From assembly GCA_030620095.1 (NCBI GenBank), contig JAUTXW010000114.1, positions 558,001 through 622,000 of the forward strand: a stretch of DNA of 64,000 nt, given 5' to 3'. Below are positions 44,268-57,386 of this stretch, piece after piece. Under the pieces are notes generated by a model that worked only from the letters and a program-made list of their open reading frames with translations, was not told the DNA's origin and did not search any database. This stretch comes from Kuschelorhynchus macadamiae (lineage: Eukaryota; Arthropoda; Insecta; Coleoptera; Curculionidae). Every line of letters starts with the position of its first letter. The first letter of the stretch is position 1. The position numbers and the translations under genes are program-made.

Positions 44268-46230
44268 TTCAGTCGGTCTGTCTGTCTGTCGGCCTGTCGC
44301 GTCGGTCCGTCTGTTTGCGAATAGCTAAAAAACTACTTACATGATTGACTTCAAATTTTGATAAAAAAATACAGGGTCATATGGGGATGATCTGGTAACA
44401 TTTTGATAAAAATGCAATATGGTAAAACAAAATGGCAGCCTAGTGAATTGTTGAAAAAATTATTACTAAATAACTTCTTATCCCGTTGATCTCAAATTTT
44501 GTACAAAAATCAAGTATTATGTAGGAATCAATTGGTAAAATTTTGGTCTGAATCCAAGGTGGAGGTACAAAATGGCGGTTTAATAAAAATTCAGCCTGAA
44601 AGAAATACGCACTAGTAAAACTTTGGTACTAATTCAAGATGACGGAACAAAATGGCGGCAAATTATAATATTTATAATCGTGAAAAAAATCACCTTCTCA
44701 GTTTTTACATATTTTCAAATTGACGACGGAATAGATAAAAAATAGATTTTATCTATTCCGTCGGTCCGTTTGATGGTTTGTCTATCTGTCTGTCAGTTCG
44801 TGACATAGCTTAAAACTAATTTTCAGATTGACTTCAAATTTTAATCAAAAATTAAGGGTCATGGTAATGTTTTGGTAAAAGTTTAATATGCCGGAACAAG
44901 ATGGCGTGTTACATAGGAATGAACTGAAGAGAAGAAATGAAAGAATGAAAGAAATGAAGAAAAACAAGATGGCGACCTAATTAAATATTTAAAAATCGCC
45001 CTGAAAAAACTACTTATTAGAATAATTTTAAAATTTGTTCAAACATTAAGTGTGATATAGAGATAAACTGATAAACGAAGATGGCGGCCAAATAATTTAT
45101 ACTTCCCCCGTATAATTGTAATTGTAAAAAAATCACCCTCCAAGATTTTTCAGGATCCCTAGATGCCGAAAAACATGTTTTCTCAATTCCGTCGGTCTGT
45201 CTGTCTGTCAGTCTGTTCGCGGCATAGCTAAAAACTACTTACCTGATTGATTTCAAATTTTGGCCAAAAGTTAAGGGTCATATGGGGATGGTATGGTAAT
45301 ATGGTAAGAATCTAATATGGCAAAACATAATGGCAGCTCAGTGAAATGTAAAAAAAAAATATTACTAAAAAACTACTTATCCAATGTATCTCAAATTTTC
45401 AATCTCAAAAATCAAGTATTAGGTAAAAGTCAAGTGGTAAAATTTTGGTACGAATCTAAGATGGCGGAACAAAAGGGGGTCTTAATAGATTATCTATAAA
45501 TTCAGCCTGAAAACAACTGAAATGGACTGATTTCAAATCGTGTGCAATAACTGATTGTGGTATAGAGATGAACTAGTAAAACTGTGGTACTAAATGGCGG
45601 CCAAATAAAATATTTATAATTATAAAAAAAATCACCCTCTCAGAATTTACATATTTTCGTATTTTAGAGTCCATAGATAAATATTCAAAACATATTTTTA
45701 TCAATTCCGTCGGTACGTCTCTCTGTCTGTCAATTCGCGGCATAGCTTAAAAAGTTTTAGTTAAAAATTAAGGATCGTATGGTTATAACATTTTGGTAAA
45801 AATCCAATATGTCGGATCAAGATGGCGGCCTAGTGTGGCGTTAAGAAAATTATTACTAAAAAAATAATTATCCAATTTCCTCAAATTTTGCACAAAAATC
45901 AAATGTTACATAGTTACAAAACAAAATGACAGCCTAATAAAATATTTAAAAAATTGTCCTGAGAAAAAACTGTTGAATAGAATAATTTCAAATTTTGTGC
46001 ATTAAGTGTGATATAGAGATAAACTGGTAAAGTTGTGGTACGAATTCAAGATGTCCGAACCAAAATGAGGGCCAAATATTTTTTTTTTAAATCAATGTAA
46101 AAAAATCTTAGTTAATTGACTTAAAATTTTTCAAAAAAATTAAATATGATATAGGAAAAAACTTGTACGAGTTCAAAATGACATAACAAAATGGCGCTAT
46201 GTATTAAGGTAAAAACTACTTATTGAATTT
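44268..46230 (+). repeat. Degenerate complex tandem array
   Basis: Four higher-order units begin with a TCGGTCTGTCTGTCTGTC-like block near 44270, 44758, 45190 and 45703 (spacing about 430-515 bp). Each continues with CATAGCTAAAAACTACTTAC and TTGACTTCAAATTTTG, then inner subrepeats with TGGTAAAATTTTGG and CAAGATGGCGGAACAAAATG every 100-150 bp. Identity is moderate; no conserved ORF. Confidence 0.8.
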
Positions 46231-47145
46231 ATTTCACACTTCACTATTCTTAATAAAAGGAAAGATTCATAACGAAGGAAGTTCCGGGTAAAAGAAATTT
46301 AGCGATTTTTTAAATATAAGTTTGTTAAACCTAGAAATAAAAATACAGTAACCTTACTGTATTAAATGGAGATAGGGTCCAAACTAAACTTTTTTTTTAA
46401 TTATTTTATCTTATAAATAGTGAAACATGTAACCACGATCTAAACTAGAAAAGGCAGTGTTATAGCCATTTAAAAAATAAACTTATTAGGTTACTATTCT
46501 ACCCTTAACATCTGGCGAAAAATATATTGTAAGTTGATTGTAGAAACTGAAGGAATTTGGAACAAAAGAAAGAAAAACTTTTATAAGCATCCCAATTTGA
46601 CAGAAAATAAAACAGGTATTTAAGGATAATTTTATAACATTTTTTCATTTATTATTTCATATATTAGGCAAAGGTTTTTCTCTAGCGACACGAATGTTTG
46701 ACACAATGGCTAAACTATTATACCCGAAGCTATGGTTTTGAACCGCCAAAATACCAAAAAAAAAAACCCGACCGGTCCGCCAATGTGCTAAAAAAAGATT
46801 GAGTTATCGTATCGCAGTACTTAATAGAAGTAATGTCTGAATAGTGAATATTTCAATTTAAGAATTAGTTAGAAATTGTATGTTTCAAGAAGAAGGTCTC
46901 TGTGGCTTTCAAAATGTTGAAGATAGGTCTTGAAAACAAAGCTAACGTACGTACATGATATGATACAATCCATCTTATATTATGAAACGATTCACCTGAA
47001 TGGAAATAAATTGTGGTCGAAAAGTACAACTGAAAGATAATAAAAAAACGAAGTTCCGGCCCTCCACCTGCAGAAAGAGACGAACAGATAAACATTCCGG
47101 AAGCCGCCCGATGTTAGTTAGGTAAGCTAGTTTTATAGTTAGATC
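46231..47145. other. Intergenic DNA, nothing recognised
   Basis: AT-rich; no supported feature. Confidence 0.35.
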
Positions 47146-47149
47146 CAAA

Positions 47150-47580
47150 ATAGCGAAAAAACATCGAAGTCATTTTCTGAGGGAGAGTTTGTTAAAAAGT
47201 GCCTAGTAGATGTTGCAGAACTTTTGTGCCCAGAGAAGAAGTGAGAAAGTGAACTTATCGCGACGTACTGTTGTTCGATGTATAGATATGATGGCTAGAG
47301 GTATCAAAAAAACATTGACTGATAGATTGGCTGGTTTTGAAGTATTTACGATTGCTTTGGATGAGAGTATGGATTTATCTGACACAGCCCGATAAGCTAT
47401 TTTTGTACGAGGTATTGATGAAGAATTTGAAGTGACAGAGGAATTATTGGCTTTACGGCCACTACAAGGAACCACTTCTGAATGTCAAGAACTACTAATT
47501 TTCCGCTTATATCTTTTGGAAATGGGATACAGGACAAAGCTCCTAGGGGTTATATTTATTAATGTTCACTTGTAAGAAAC
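47150..47580 (+). pseudogene. hAT transposase remnant (GTF2IRD2-like)
   Basis: Reads FSEGEFVKKCLVDVAELL, CPEKK, a frameshift, LSRRTVVRCIDMMARGIK, LTDRLAGFEVFTIALDES and MDLSDTAR. After a stop come IFVRGIDEEFEVTEELLA and LRPLQGTTSECQELL. The ALDES.D..DTA block contains the first catalytic aspartate of hAT transposases. The dimerisation and C-terminal parts are missing or unreadable. Confidence 0.75.
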
Positions 47581-48190
47581 TTCACTTCACTGAAACTCAA
47601 ATGACTTTACCGTCAACATGTCAGTAAAAGAGTCATATAAAGCATTCCGATCTGTGGACCTGAAAGTGCACCATTCTTGGTGTTGAATTACTTGGTTTGT
47701 TGTTTTTCTTGTAACGGTAAGTAGTGATTACCGAACAACTCCATATTCACCTTAACAAGTATATGGATCGATAGCTGTGTCTTTAAAATATCAACCACTT
47801 TTTCTGGTAGAAGTATAAAGAACTCCTTAACTTGTGTTGTTGAGATGGCAAATGAGATACATAAGCGATATATGGAATATCCACACGAAACTCTTGACAA
47901 CGTGTGGACAGTCACTGCAGGCTCCAATTTAGCTTTTTTAACGTCAGCTGCTGACTGATGAATCGCTTTACGGTTTTAGTAAGGCTTCTGCTGACGTCTT
48001 TTCAAGCTCACCTCGGACTTATATCCACTAATTACCAAATTCGCAACGCAAGTCTTTCGGTTAACAATCTCTATAATGAATAATTTTTCTTCTGGGTGAA
48101 TGATTTTGTGCAAAACTGACTGAAAAACATTTTTCTAAAAGTTTGGACAGCAACGATTACTACAAGTTTCGCGGTAACGTAGATTTAAGG
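47581..48190. other. Unresolved sequence after hAT remnant
   Basis: May continue the hAT remnant in decayed form. No motif could be read with confidence. Confidence 0.3.
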
Positions 48191-48196
48191 GCAGTA

Positions 48197-50010
48197 CAGT
48201 GGCGGCTATTCAGGTGAAGTAGGTGAAGTGCTACTTCACCAGGAAAAGTAAACAAGCAAACATCTAACTACATTTATTATATATCTCTTAAAATTTTAGC
48301 TTTTACATTCATTTATTCACCTAATTTGCAATATCTCGAATAAATATTTTACTTGACTGTTGGAGGCATGTCTTTTTAAAAGTTTCAATCGAACTTTATT
48401 ATAACAACTCTAACAATAGCGCAAACCACTTCGACTTTGTTGGAGGTGCTATGTTTAGTTTACGATTTTCCTACTATGTTGCCATTACAACGCGTACTCG
48501 ATGACGTCGACCGCATGAAAGAATAATGTTAACCAGCACCATACAACGCTCTCGGTGAATTGCTGCGGCAGTACACTACACCCACGTGTTTTTCAGGTTA
48601 GGATGGTTGTTTACTTTTATTTTCGCGGACTTCGCTGCAACCGGTGAGTTCCTTTGCAGTTAACTTGACTGTTTTGTGTGTTGTTATTTATTTATAGTGT
48701 TGTTACAACTTTATCTGGTGTCGGGTTTATTAATGTACATTATTAGTTGACTATAATATTTAAGCTTTAAAATGAATTCGATCACGGATTTGAATTGCAT
48801 TTTGTTGGAAACTCCATTTAATCGATAGAAGGAACAAAATCAGAGGGATGTATTAAATGTAGGGCAGCCAAGGTTTGACTTGACAATTTCCGCAAAAAAA
48901 AAGAAATAAAAAAAGTGGAAGAACATGGAATGTAAGTTTCAAATCATCCTGGTTTTCGGCGTACAAATGGTTTTGTAGTACTCAAATATTTCAAAAATTG
49001 TTTTGCTGGCCTTGTTTACTATTTTTTATAAATATTCAGTGTGGAATAAGGAAGGATTTGCAGGTATGTTAAATATATGAAGGTCTTTGTAACATTTGTA
49101 AAAAATCAAAGCACTATATCTTACGCTTTAAAAGAAAATGCTAAACTGTATAAAATACATTTTAACGTAAACGTCCGATTAAACAGAGTATTTATGTGCT
49201 TGTTAATTAACGCAGTTTTGTACCTTGCAAAAAAAGAGTTAGCCTTTCGCGGCCATGATGAGAGCAGCGAGTCAATGAACAGGGGGAATTTTAAACAGCT
49301 TTTAGGTTTATTAATATCGAGAAGTTTCCAAGAACTAAAGGATCATCACGAAAAAATAAAAAAATATTTTTACTGGTGACTCGAAAACTGTTCAAAACGA
49401 AATAATTTAATGCATTTTTGATAATTTAAATGATCATGTAAAAAATGAAATAATGAACACACAGTTTTTTTTTCTGTGGAAATGGATGACACCACTGATA
49501 TTACGCAAACCTCCCAGTGCTCCATGATTTTAAGATACGTTAATTCAGAACGCTCAGTAGTCCAGAGATTCTTAGGATTTATAATGTACCAACTCCGATA
49601 GAACGCCGGAGAATTTATATTCTCTATTGGATCAAATTGACTATAAACATAAATTAATAGGGCAATGTTACGATGGCGCAAGTGTGATGCCTGGGCATCT
49701 TAATGGCGCAGGCAGTATTCGTCCATTGTCTTGCGCATTGTCTTAACCTTGTGATGCAGCAAAGCCTAAAAAATATTTCTAATTTTTTTTTGCAAGCCTT
49801 AGTGGTATTCCCTCATGTTTTCATCACTAAGCCAAACGAACGTAGGCTCTTACATCTGCATCTACGAGGAGTATACCAACAATTACAGAAACTCGTTGGT
49901 CTTCGAATTCGAAGTTAGTAAATGTTTGTTCAAGACTGGAATAAATTAAAAGACGTCTTTGAATGTATTACGAACTGTGACAAATCTGCAAATTGCAAAT
50001 TTTGAATTAC
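48197..50010 (+). pseudogene. hAT element remnant, ZMYM1-like with TTF-type finger
   Basis: Begins with the hAT-like terminus CAGTGGCGGCTATTCAGG. Decayed frames read SFKSSWFSAYKWF (TTF-type zinc finger), RGHDESSESMNRGNFKQL, SRSFQELKDHHEKIK and DDTTDIT (first catalytic aspartate block). Further on come QCSMILRYVNSERSVVQR, KLIGQCYDGASVM and VFVHCLAHCLNLVMQQSL. Stops and shifts are frequent, and the 3' terminus is missing. Confidence 0.75.
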
Positions 50011-50638
50011 CATTTCCGTACTACCGCTTAACGTTTGATATACTGTATAGTATACTGAAGTTTATAAAAAATAATAAATATTAAAAGGTATAAGTTTAAA
50101 ATAACCAGTCGCTAATATATTGTTGTACAATAGACAACTTTTATACCAGTTGTGCCATCTGTCAATCCTCACTCCAAATTAAGTGCTAAAGGTATAGATT
50201 TACGTATGTTGTGTAAGTTTACGACAGTGTTCGTCGACTGGCATCACAATTACTAGGGTGAGTCATTTGTAAGCTCCATTTTTCCAAATCTCGTGATTTG
50301 GGTATTTGTTATATTCGGTATCTATTCAAAAATATATTTAAATGTTGCCTGCTGTTGGTAGGGCATATAATATAATAAAAATGAACAGTTTTATGTTATT
50401 AAAATGCAACTGTTTGGCTTTTTTTAAAGATATATTTATTTTGTCTCACATCGCAAAATTAACCAAAATATAAGATTGAAAATAGTCTTGCTTGAAAAAT
50501 ATTCCGATATAATAAATCAAAAATCAAAAGTTCCAATTTGGAGCAACAATTTTGGCGTTTGCAGGTGAAAGATTTAATAATTATTTAAATATTACTTATA
50601 CATTAACTCCTGCATTACCAGCAAATTCTATAGGTATC
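50011..50638. other. Intergenic DNA, nothing recognised
   Basis: AT-rich; no supported feature. Confidence 0.35.
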
Positions 50639-50642
50639 TATA

Positions 50643-51290
50643 CAGGGTGTTTTTTAATTGAATGCCGATAATTCAGGATGTGATTAATTGGTCAATTTTA
50701 AGTTCATACAAACATATATCCAAAAATGCCTATTTTTCATATCTTCATTTTGAACTGTTGAGGTATAAACCAAGGATTTCAAATGCCCCCATAAGAAGAA
50801 ATTTAGACCGTTTAAATCCGGTCTCCTTGATCTATCCACCGATTACGACAAGTCTGCATAAACAACATCTGGTTTGTTAGCATAATAGGCACATCTTCCA
50901 GCAAACCGGGCAACTCTTCTTCCATGAAAAGACGTTATGATAATCCAACAAATCTTGTTGGAAGAAAAAGTGATCCTATCAAACAATCTGCAACGATTCC
51001 GGTCCACACATTAACTGAAAACTGTTCTTGAAAATTAGATTCGGTTACGGCATGGAGATTCTCCTCTACCCACAAACGATTACTGTGAAAATGTATGATC
51101 TCATTTCTTGGAAAATTGGCCTCATGAGCACATAAAATGTTAGTATCACAATAAGGATATTCTGCAACTCTGTTAATAAACCACTCACAAAAGTTAATAC
51201 GGAATGGGAAATCACTTGGTAATAGAGCCCTTTTGATGTGGGAAGGGTATAATAAATTATCAATTAAAATTTTTAAGACTAGCAAATGAT
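50643..51290 (-). pseudogene. DD41D-type Tc1/mariner remnant, one end
   Basis: The left end TA|CAGGGTGTTTTTTAATTG resembles the element termini elsewhere. The minus strand reads HEANFPRNEIIHFHSNRL, WVEENLHAVTESNFQEQF, SVNVWTGIVADCLIGSLF and, shifted, LNFFLWGHLKSLVY. The first catalytic aspartate is histidine, and the FQQDGAP-H block is lost. No second terminus. Confidence 0.65.
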
Positions 51291-51299
51291 TAATATTTA

Positions 51300-51690
51300 G
51301 AATTATGGCATTGTTTCTTGTGCTTGTTTGTCGCTATTCACCCACTTCATTAATAAATAAATGATACCTTTATGATTACAAACGAAAAAAAAACAAATTT
51401 TAAATTAACAATTTAACTTAGATTCATTGCGGAAAGTCTCTGGCGCAGTCTAGCTTAGTAGCTACCCTACTAAACCACAGAATCACCAGTAATTTTAACG
51501 AACCAAGTTATTACTTATTAGCATTATTAAAAAACTATTTAAGTTAATAAATGACACTAAGATACTGTTCCACATATCAAAAAAATGTATATGGTGTCAA
51601 CAATAAATACTTATGTATCTAAAATAAAATTTTTAGGAAAAAATATTAAAATGAAAAAGTACAAAAGTTTCAAAAGAGAAGCTAAGACGA
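51300..51690. other. Intergenic DNA, nothing recognised
   Basis: AT-rich; no supported feature. Confidence 0.3.
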
Positions 51691-54010
51691 AAAACAAATG
51701 TGTTATATAAAATTAACAAAATCTGTGCACATTAAACTATCTACTTTGATTATCTAAGAGATTCTTTTTGTATTTATATTTAAATCTCAAATAATCTAAG
51801 TTTACCAATTCTTCAGGTATCGAGTTATATAAACGAACGGCGTTATAGCTGAAAGATCTCCGAATCAAGGCAATCTGAGTCGGTACCGTTAACCTAATTA
51901 ATGTCCGAACATTAACGTTATGAACATCTCACACGAACATCACACACGATCAAATTTCCTTAGCTCGATAATAAAGCTGATACAGAAGTTCTGTACTTTT
52001 TGTATTCGAGCCTTACTCATAGCGTCTAAACAAAAATCATATACAAAATCACAATAGTTGAATTTATATAGGACTAAGGACTCACACAAAGATTTTTTTA
52101 AGTTTAAATGTAATATTTGTCTATTACTATACAGTATTTTTTTTTAATTTTAAGAAAGAAAAAAAAATGCAGCAGTAAGCAGCACTATTTGTTAGGATTA
52201 AGATGAAGATTATGATCACGACAAAGTTGTTAAATTGTGATCGTCGCCATCAAAACAAAAATAAACCTGAGTATCATCGGAATATGCCTGGATCCTGCAG
52301 TTAACCATAGCTTGAAGAACATAAGAAGTATAAACGAAGAAAAGCAAAGGGTGTACCATTGAGCCTTTTCCGCAGTTTCTTTCTGGGATTCCTCATCCCA
52401 GAAAGAAACTGCGACTGTTCGGAAAACCTGTTATTTGAATATAATTTTTTGATATCTATCTGTTAGGAATAACTGAATAAGATTGACTGAATTTTCATTA
52501 AAACCGCAATATTTTAATTTGGATACAATAAGTATGGTTTACGGTATCAAAAGCTTTCGAAAAGTCTAACAGAATTAACACACTAATAAGTTTCTTATCA
52601 AATGCACGTATTAAATCGTCAATAACATTTGTTGGGGTTACCGAAGAAGTGAAATTATATGATTATCAAAAAAAATTAGTATATTGGATTATATAATATA
52701 TTTTCAAAAATGTTCCATGAACTTGAAAGAATGCTTATAATTCGAAGTTCATTAACACCTTCTGGATTTAGAAAGAGGTTTAACTATTGATATCTTCCAT
52801 TGGTCTGGAAAATAAATTGCTTCAATGCAGCAGTTCAAAATATGCACAATATATTTATCAATTAATGGTCAGCAGTACTTTAACATTAAGGGAGACACTT
52901 TGGTTTTAATATGATTTAAACATCTGTTCAGTTCAGAAATATCTGTTAATTTAAAAGAGAAATTTAATTTTGTGTTAATTTGTGTTATTGTAAATATAAA
53001 TTTTATCATCGCAATTTGAAATAGTTTGTAAACTGTTAATTTCATTAGAGTCACTTAATCTTTGAGGAATAGCGTTATTTTTTTATTGTGCAATTTTGAA
53101 GGACAGTCCACAGGTTGCGAGTCTTTGTAGATTTCCTATGTATTTTTTCTTTTTTCTTTCTCAACAGTAAAAGAGTAAAATTACGTAAAAATGTATAGTT
53201 ATTCCAGTCGTCGTTGCTCTTTGTTATTCTAGCTTCGCGAAGTGGCGCGTGCACATCAAAAAGTGATGTAATATAATAATTAAACAATTTCATTTTATTG
53301 TCGATATTACGTTTGTTCAAAATATTTTCTATTGCAAATTTTCCAAGCTTAACTGAAATTGACCTATAGTATAGTTCCTGGAGCATCTATAACGAATAAT
53401 TCGTGGCTGCGTATAGTCTTAATGTACGTTCAAAACGCAATAACCAATTTATGGTCAGATATAGTATGATCAGAGATAACACCACTTTGACTCACTACAC
53501 ATCGATCAATAACAAAAACTGCATCTAAAAGTGTAGAGGAAGCCAACGCGAATGGCTTATTTATAATTTGAAAATTATCGAAAATGTTAATAAGAGGATT
53601 ATTAAGGTTAAAAAGATTCACGTTAAAGTCACCTACGCAAAACAATTCATCAAACGTAGGGTATAGAGTAGAAAGAATATTATCAAAATCAGGAATATGT
53701 GTATTCAAATTAATATTAGGGCGTCTATAAAATATTGCGAAAGCTTAGGTTTTATTCCTTATTTTAATTTTAAATATAATATGGTCCAAGCCTTTGTTGA
53801 TGGCAAAGTCTAAATGATATTCTTCAACAGTTATACTATCTCTTATATTTGCCGCGACACCACTTCCACGATCAACCCTGTCTTTTCGAAAAAATTGATA
53901 ACCTGGTATTTGAAAAATATTAGTGTCATCACCAACACAGAGCCAAGTTTCGGAAAGGAACACAATGTCAATATTGTGTTGTAAAATTATATTAGAAAAA
54001 CCATGAAATC
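51690..54010 (-). pseudogene. LINE ORF2 remnant (endonuclease plus RT)
   Basis: Minus strand in order. Endonuclease: MFLSETWLCVGDDTNIFQ, GYQFFRKDRVDRGSGVAA, FCVGDFNVNLFNLNNPLI, VISDHTISDHKLVIAF. Linker: NDDWNNYTFLRNFTLLLL. RT palm: VYTSYVLQAMVNCRIQAY and SDDTQVYF (52.2-52.3 kb). C-terminus: IALIRRSFSYNAVRLYNS, IPEELVNLDYLRFKYKYK. About 2.3 kb remain of a roughly 3-kb ORF, with deletions and stops. The linker motif shows it is related to the 27.7 kb LINE. Confidence 0.82.
52371..52412. repeat. Perfect 19-bp hairpin
   Basis: CGCAGTTTCTTTCTGGGAT, five bases, then its exact reverse complement. Lies inside the LINE RT remnant. Confidence 0.9.
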
Positions 54011-54439
54011 CTGTAGCAAGAGAACATACTTTAAGTGGTCCATCTTTATATTTTTAGATATTATTGTATAACTAAAATCAGATAATATGAACATCATGTT
54101 TTTCTTATTATTAATATATATAAGAGTAAATAAACGAAACACTATGAAATAAAACCCTATAAAATAGACAGTCTAACAAATAGAAAACCACACAAATTAT
54201 GTAATCTAGTGTTACAAATTATTACAACTGAACAAAAAAAAACATTTTATTCTCAAATGACACCCTAACATAACTTTATAATTTGGAATTAAGATAATCT
54301 TATTTGTCTCAGAATTAGTCCATTAAGCACGGCTTCTTCAATTTCCTGTTTTGTGTTATACGATGTGCGCTCACATTTGCTGTTTCTCTTTTAAAAGTCA
54401 CGGTTTCGCGAAGTCATCTATGAGTATTGGAAAACTTTC

Positions 54440-55570
54440 TCAGATCAAGTATGTCACGACCTACATACCTTCCAAAATGTGTTCAGAGTTGGGCACAGTT
54501 TTCTTGTATGTAAATAGTGTTGACACTTGTTCTTGGAAACACGTTGTGTCTGTATTATGTCTGAAAACGTTGTTTCCGCTTTGTTACTAAAATGTGAGCA
54601 CATTTTATATGCATAATTTTCATTTTGTTTCCAAAATGTGTTGGATGGGTACATCTTAGGTCTCCATATGGACTTATTTCGTACACCTAGTTTCCATTTT
54701 GTTTCCAAAATGTGTTACCTTGGATGAGTAGATTGCCCGTTAAATAAAGTTGGTTCTGTGAATTTAACAATAACTTTAAGAGAAATGCCTAAAAATAGTA
54801 GAACTACCACGCGAAAAGTGCTCAACACAACTTACTACCGTTGTGTACGAAACGAAGTAGAAGAAACCCAAAATAAAATTTAAAAAAACAGAGCTGAAAT
54901 TAAAGAATTTCGAGGTTAGAAAATCCATGTAGTAAGAATGTGTCCGAATCGAGCCCAAATTGGAACCGTCGATACGCAGAGGGTGTATTTTAAACGCAAT
55001 GCCAAATACATCCTATATGGTTAAACCGGCTCATTTATGTAGAACTTTGGTCAAATATCGGAAACACAGTCTAAAATGTTTCCCACCGTTTTTTATGTGT
55101 CAAGTTGGGCAATTTTTGGAAACAAAAAGAGGCTGTTATAGAAAATACGCCATGTTTTGTATTTTAATAATTAATTAATTTAATAATTAATATATTTTAT
55201 ATTATTATATATATTGTGTCCAACTAAATTGTTTTAAGTATAGATATATTTCGTGTCTGTAATGAATTTAATTTTATATAAAATGGACACACAAATATAA
55301 TTTTGGCCACAAACTGGATAAAAGTGTGTCGATTTTGCAACCATTAAAACGCATTTCGGTAACATTTTGGGAAAAAAGCGGGTCATATTAAAGACTCACT
55401 TTAGAAACATACAGGAAATCAAAGTCACACTGTGGGCACATTTTAGTGAAAGTGAAGTAAGTAGACATTTTGGACACACTTTTCGGTATATTTTGAGCAC
55501 TATCTGGAATACATTTTGATCACCATTTTGGCCGCATTTTCCATTTGAAGTGTCTATAATTGCTCCTTGG
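54440..55570. repeat. Degenerate ATTTTGG-rich short repeats
   Basis: The sequence around CATTTTGTTTCCAAAATGTGTT occurs near 54627 and 54693. From about 55270 to 55550 ACATTTTGG-like words recur every 20-30 bases. It looks like a decayed short-period repeat; no ORF. Confidence 0.45.
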
Positions 55571-57386
55571 GATTATTTTAATGATAACACTATTTTTGCT
55601 ATACGACTTGCAGACGCTAAGTACTTGTACTTTATTAATACTGTTAACAACATTTTGTTATTTATTACAACATCAATGTCATTAGCCTACTTCATTTATG
55701 TAAGATTAAACATTGTTACTTAGGTGACGAAAAAAACACTAGGTTAAATAAAGCCTCCTAAGAGAAAATTAAATTGAAAACGTTTGTTAGAATTTCCATT
55801 GACTCTAACTCAGAACTGAAAAAACGACATGCATAATTGAATACTCCGATAAATAATTTCTAAACCGTACAATATATCAAAAAAATACAAGATGAAAAAA
55901 GTTACATAGAAAGCATTTATTAATTTCACCAGTACGTAAAATATGTGTTGTGGGAGGCTTGCATACATTGGATACATTAGTGTGTCTAAATAAGTTAAAT
56001 ATAATGGCTATTTATCAAAAATATACTATTGATAATTTAAACGTTGCGTCATTTAATGATCTTAGAGTTATTTTTCAATCAGATTAGACTTACAATCTTA
56101 ATTTTGAAAGCATATTTTTAAAAGGTCTTAGATTGTTTCATTTTATTAAAATACATACAACGCTCACCAACGATACAATGGCTCTTCACAAATATCAGGA
56201 ATACCTGAACAATAATCACTTTCGCTCGCCATATTGATTAAATAATTATTATATTAATTTTACAGCACGATAAGAAAAAATAATCTTAAATTGACACAAT
56301 TTTAAAACAAGAACTGAAAAAATTCTATGCGGATCTCGTCAGTCACAACATATATTGTTCAGTGTGCTTCCTATTTTTTAAATCTTGTTAAATCTTCAGT
56401 GGTAGGATGCTCGTCTTTGGATACAACGCAAATGTGTTAAATCCTCGTTCAAGCAATATCGCCGGGTCAGTGAGCTTACGATTATCATTTGTTTTCTGTT
56501 ACTATGGCGACTTTTCATAGCACACTTGACAGAAAAAGTAAGAATTTTCCTTTCCAGGTACCCTTACGAGCGCGTTCACCAGTTTTCCGATTTAATCTGG
56601 ATTTAGGAATTAGTTATTCTGCATAAGGCTATAGAGAAACAAATTTGCGGTACCAGCCCATTTTTTTTAGTTTACATAACTCTTTGAAATTTTAAACATA
56701 TTTTTGACATATGACACTGTTTCTTACTAGGTAAAAGAAAAAAACAAAAATATAATCTTTTATACATTTATGGAATATATCGGGTATTGGCAAGAAATGT
56801 ATAATAATTCAAATAAAAAATACAACGTTCTGAAAATAATCGTCAATAAGTCAAAAACACTGACTTCTAAATACATAATATTTTATATAGTTCAATTCAT
56901 TATTTAATTGATATGTGGTCAGAATAATATCAGCACCCTATAAACCTAAAAAGAATATAATTTAAAAATTCAAATTAAACAATTCATTTCAACCAACCAA
57001 GTCATACAACTTCTACGGTAAGATAGTAAGTCATCTTTACGTGAAACACCCCGTGAAAGGGTTAGATTAAGTGAAAATTGATTATCTAATCGGATGCATG
57101 CCCGATCGCATCAATTTGTATCAAAACCAAGAAAATCCACTCAAAATAAAATTTACTAAAATTAAGTTTCAGAATTCATTGCCACATCAGTTTGAATATT
57201 TAAAGAAATTTTAAAAACTACAATAAAATCATGCATTCATATTTCTATGCCTATAAGTATATTCTTACTGTATATCATTCTGTTATGGTTGTAACATAAA
57301 ACTATAATGAACATTGAGAAACTTTTAGTGTTTAAGTTAAGCCTTATCTCTTTTACACATATTATTTACATAAATGAATATATAAA
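55571..57386. other. Downstream of right P450, mostly unrecognised
   Basis: AT-rich. Contains one tRNA-like stretch (listed separately). A short minus-strand frame near 56175-56240 was not accepted as a gene. Confidence 0.35.
56391..56460 (+). tRNA. tRNA-Gly-like relic
   Basis: TTCAGTGGTAGGATGCTCGTC matches the D-arm and A-box text of insect tRNA-Gly (TTCAGTGGTAGAATGCTCGCC). It is followed at the right distance by a weak T-loop-like CGTTCAAGC. The acceptor and anticodon stems do not fold, so this is a pseudogene or a SINE head, not a working tRNA. Confidence 0.3.

Noticed and set aside
56175..56240. Short minus-strand frame MASESDYCSGIPDICEEP with a GTGAGC donor
   Set aside because: Looks like a first exon but no second exon or family could be found.
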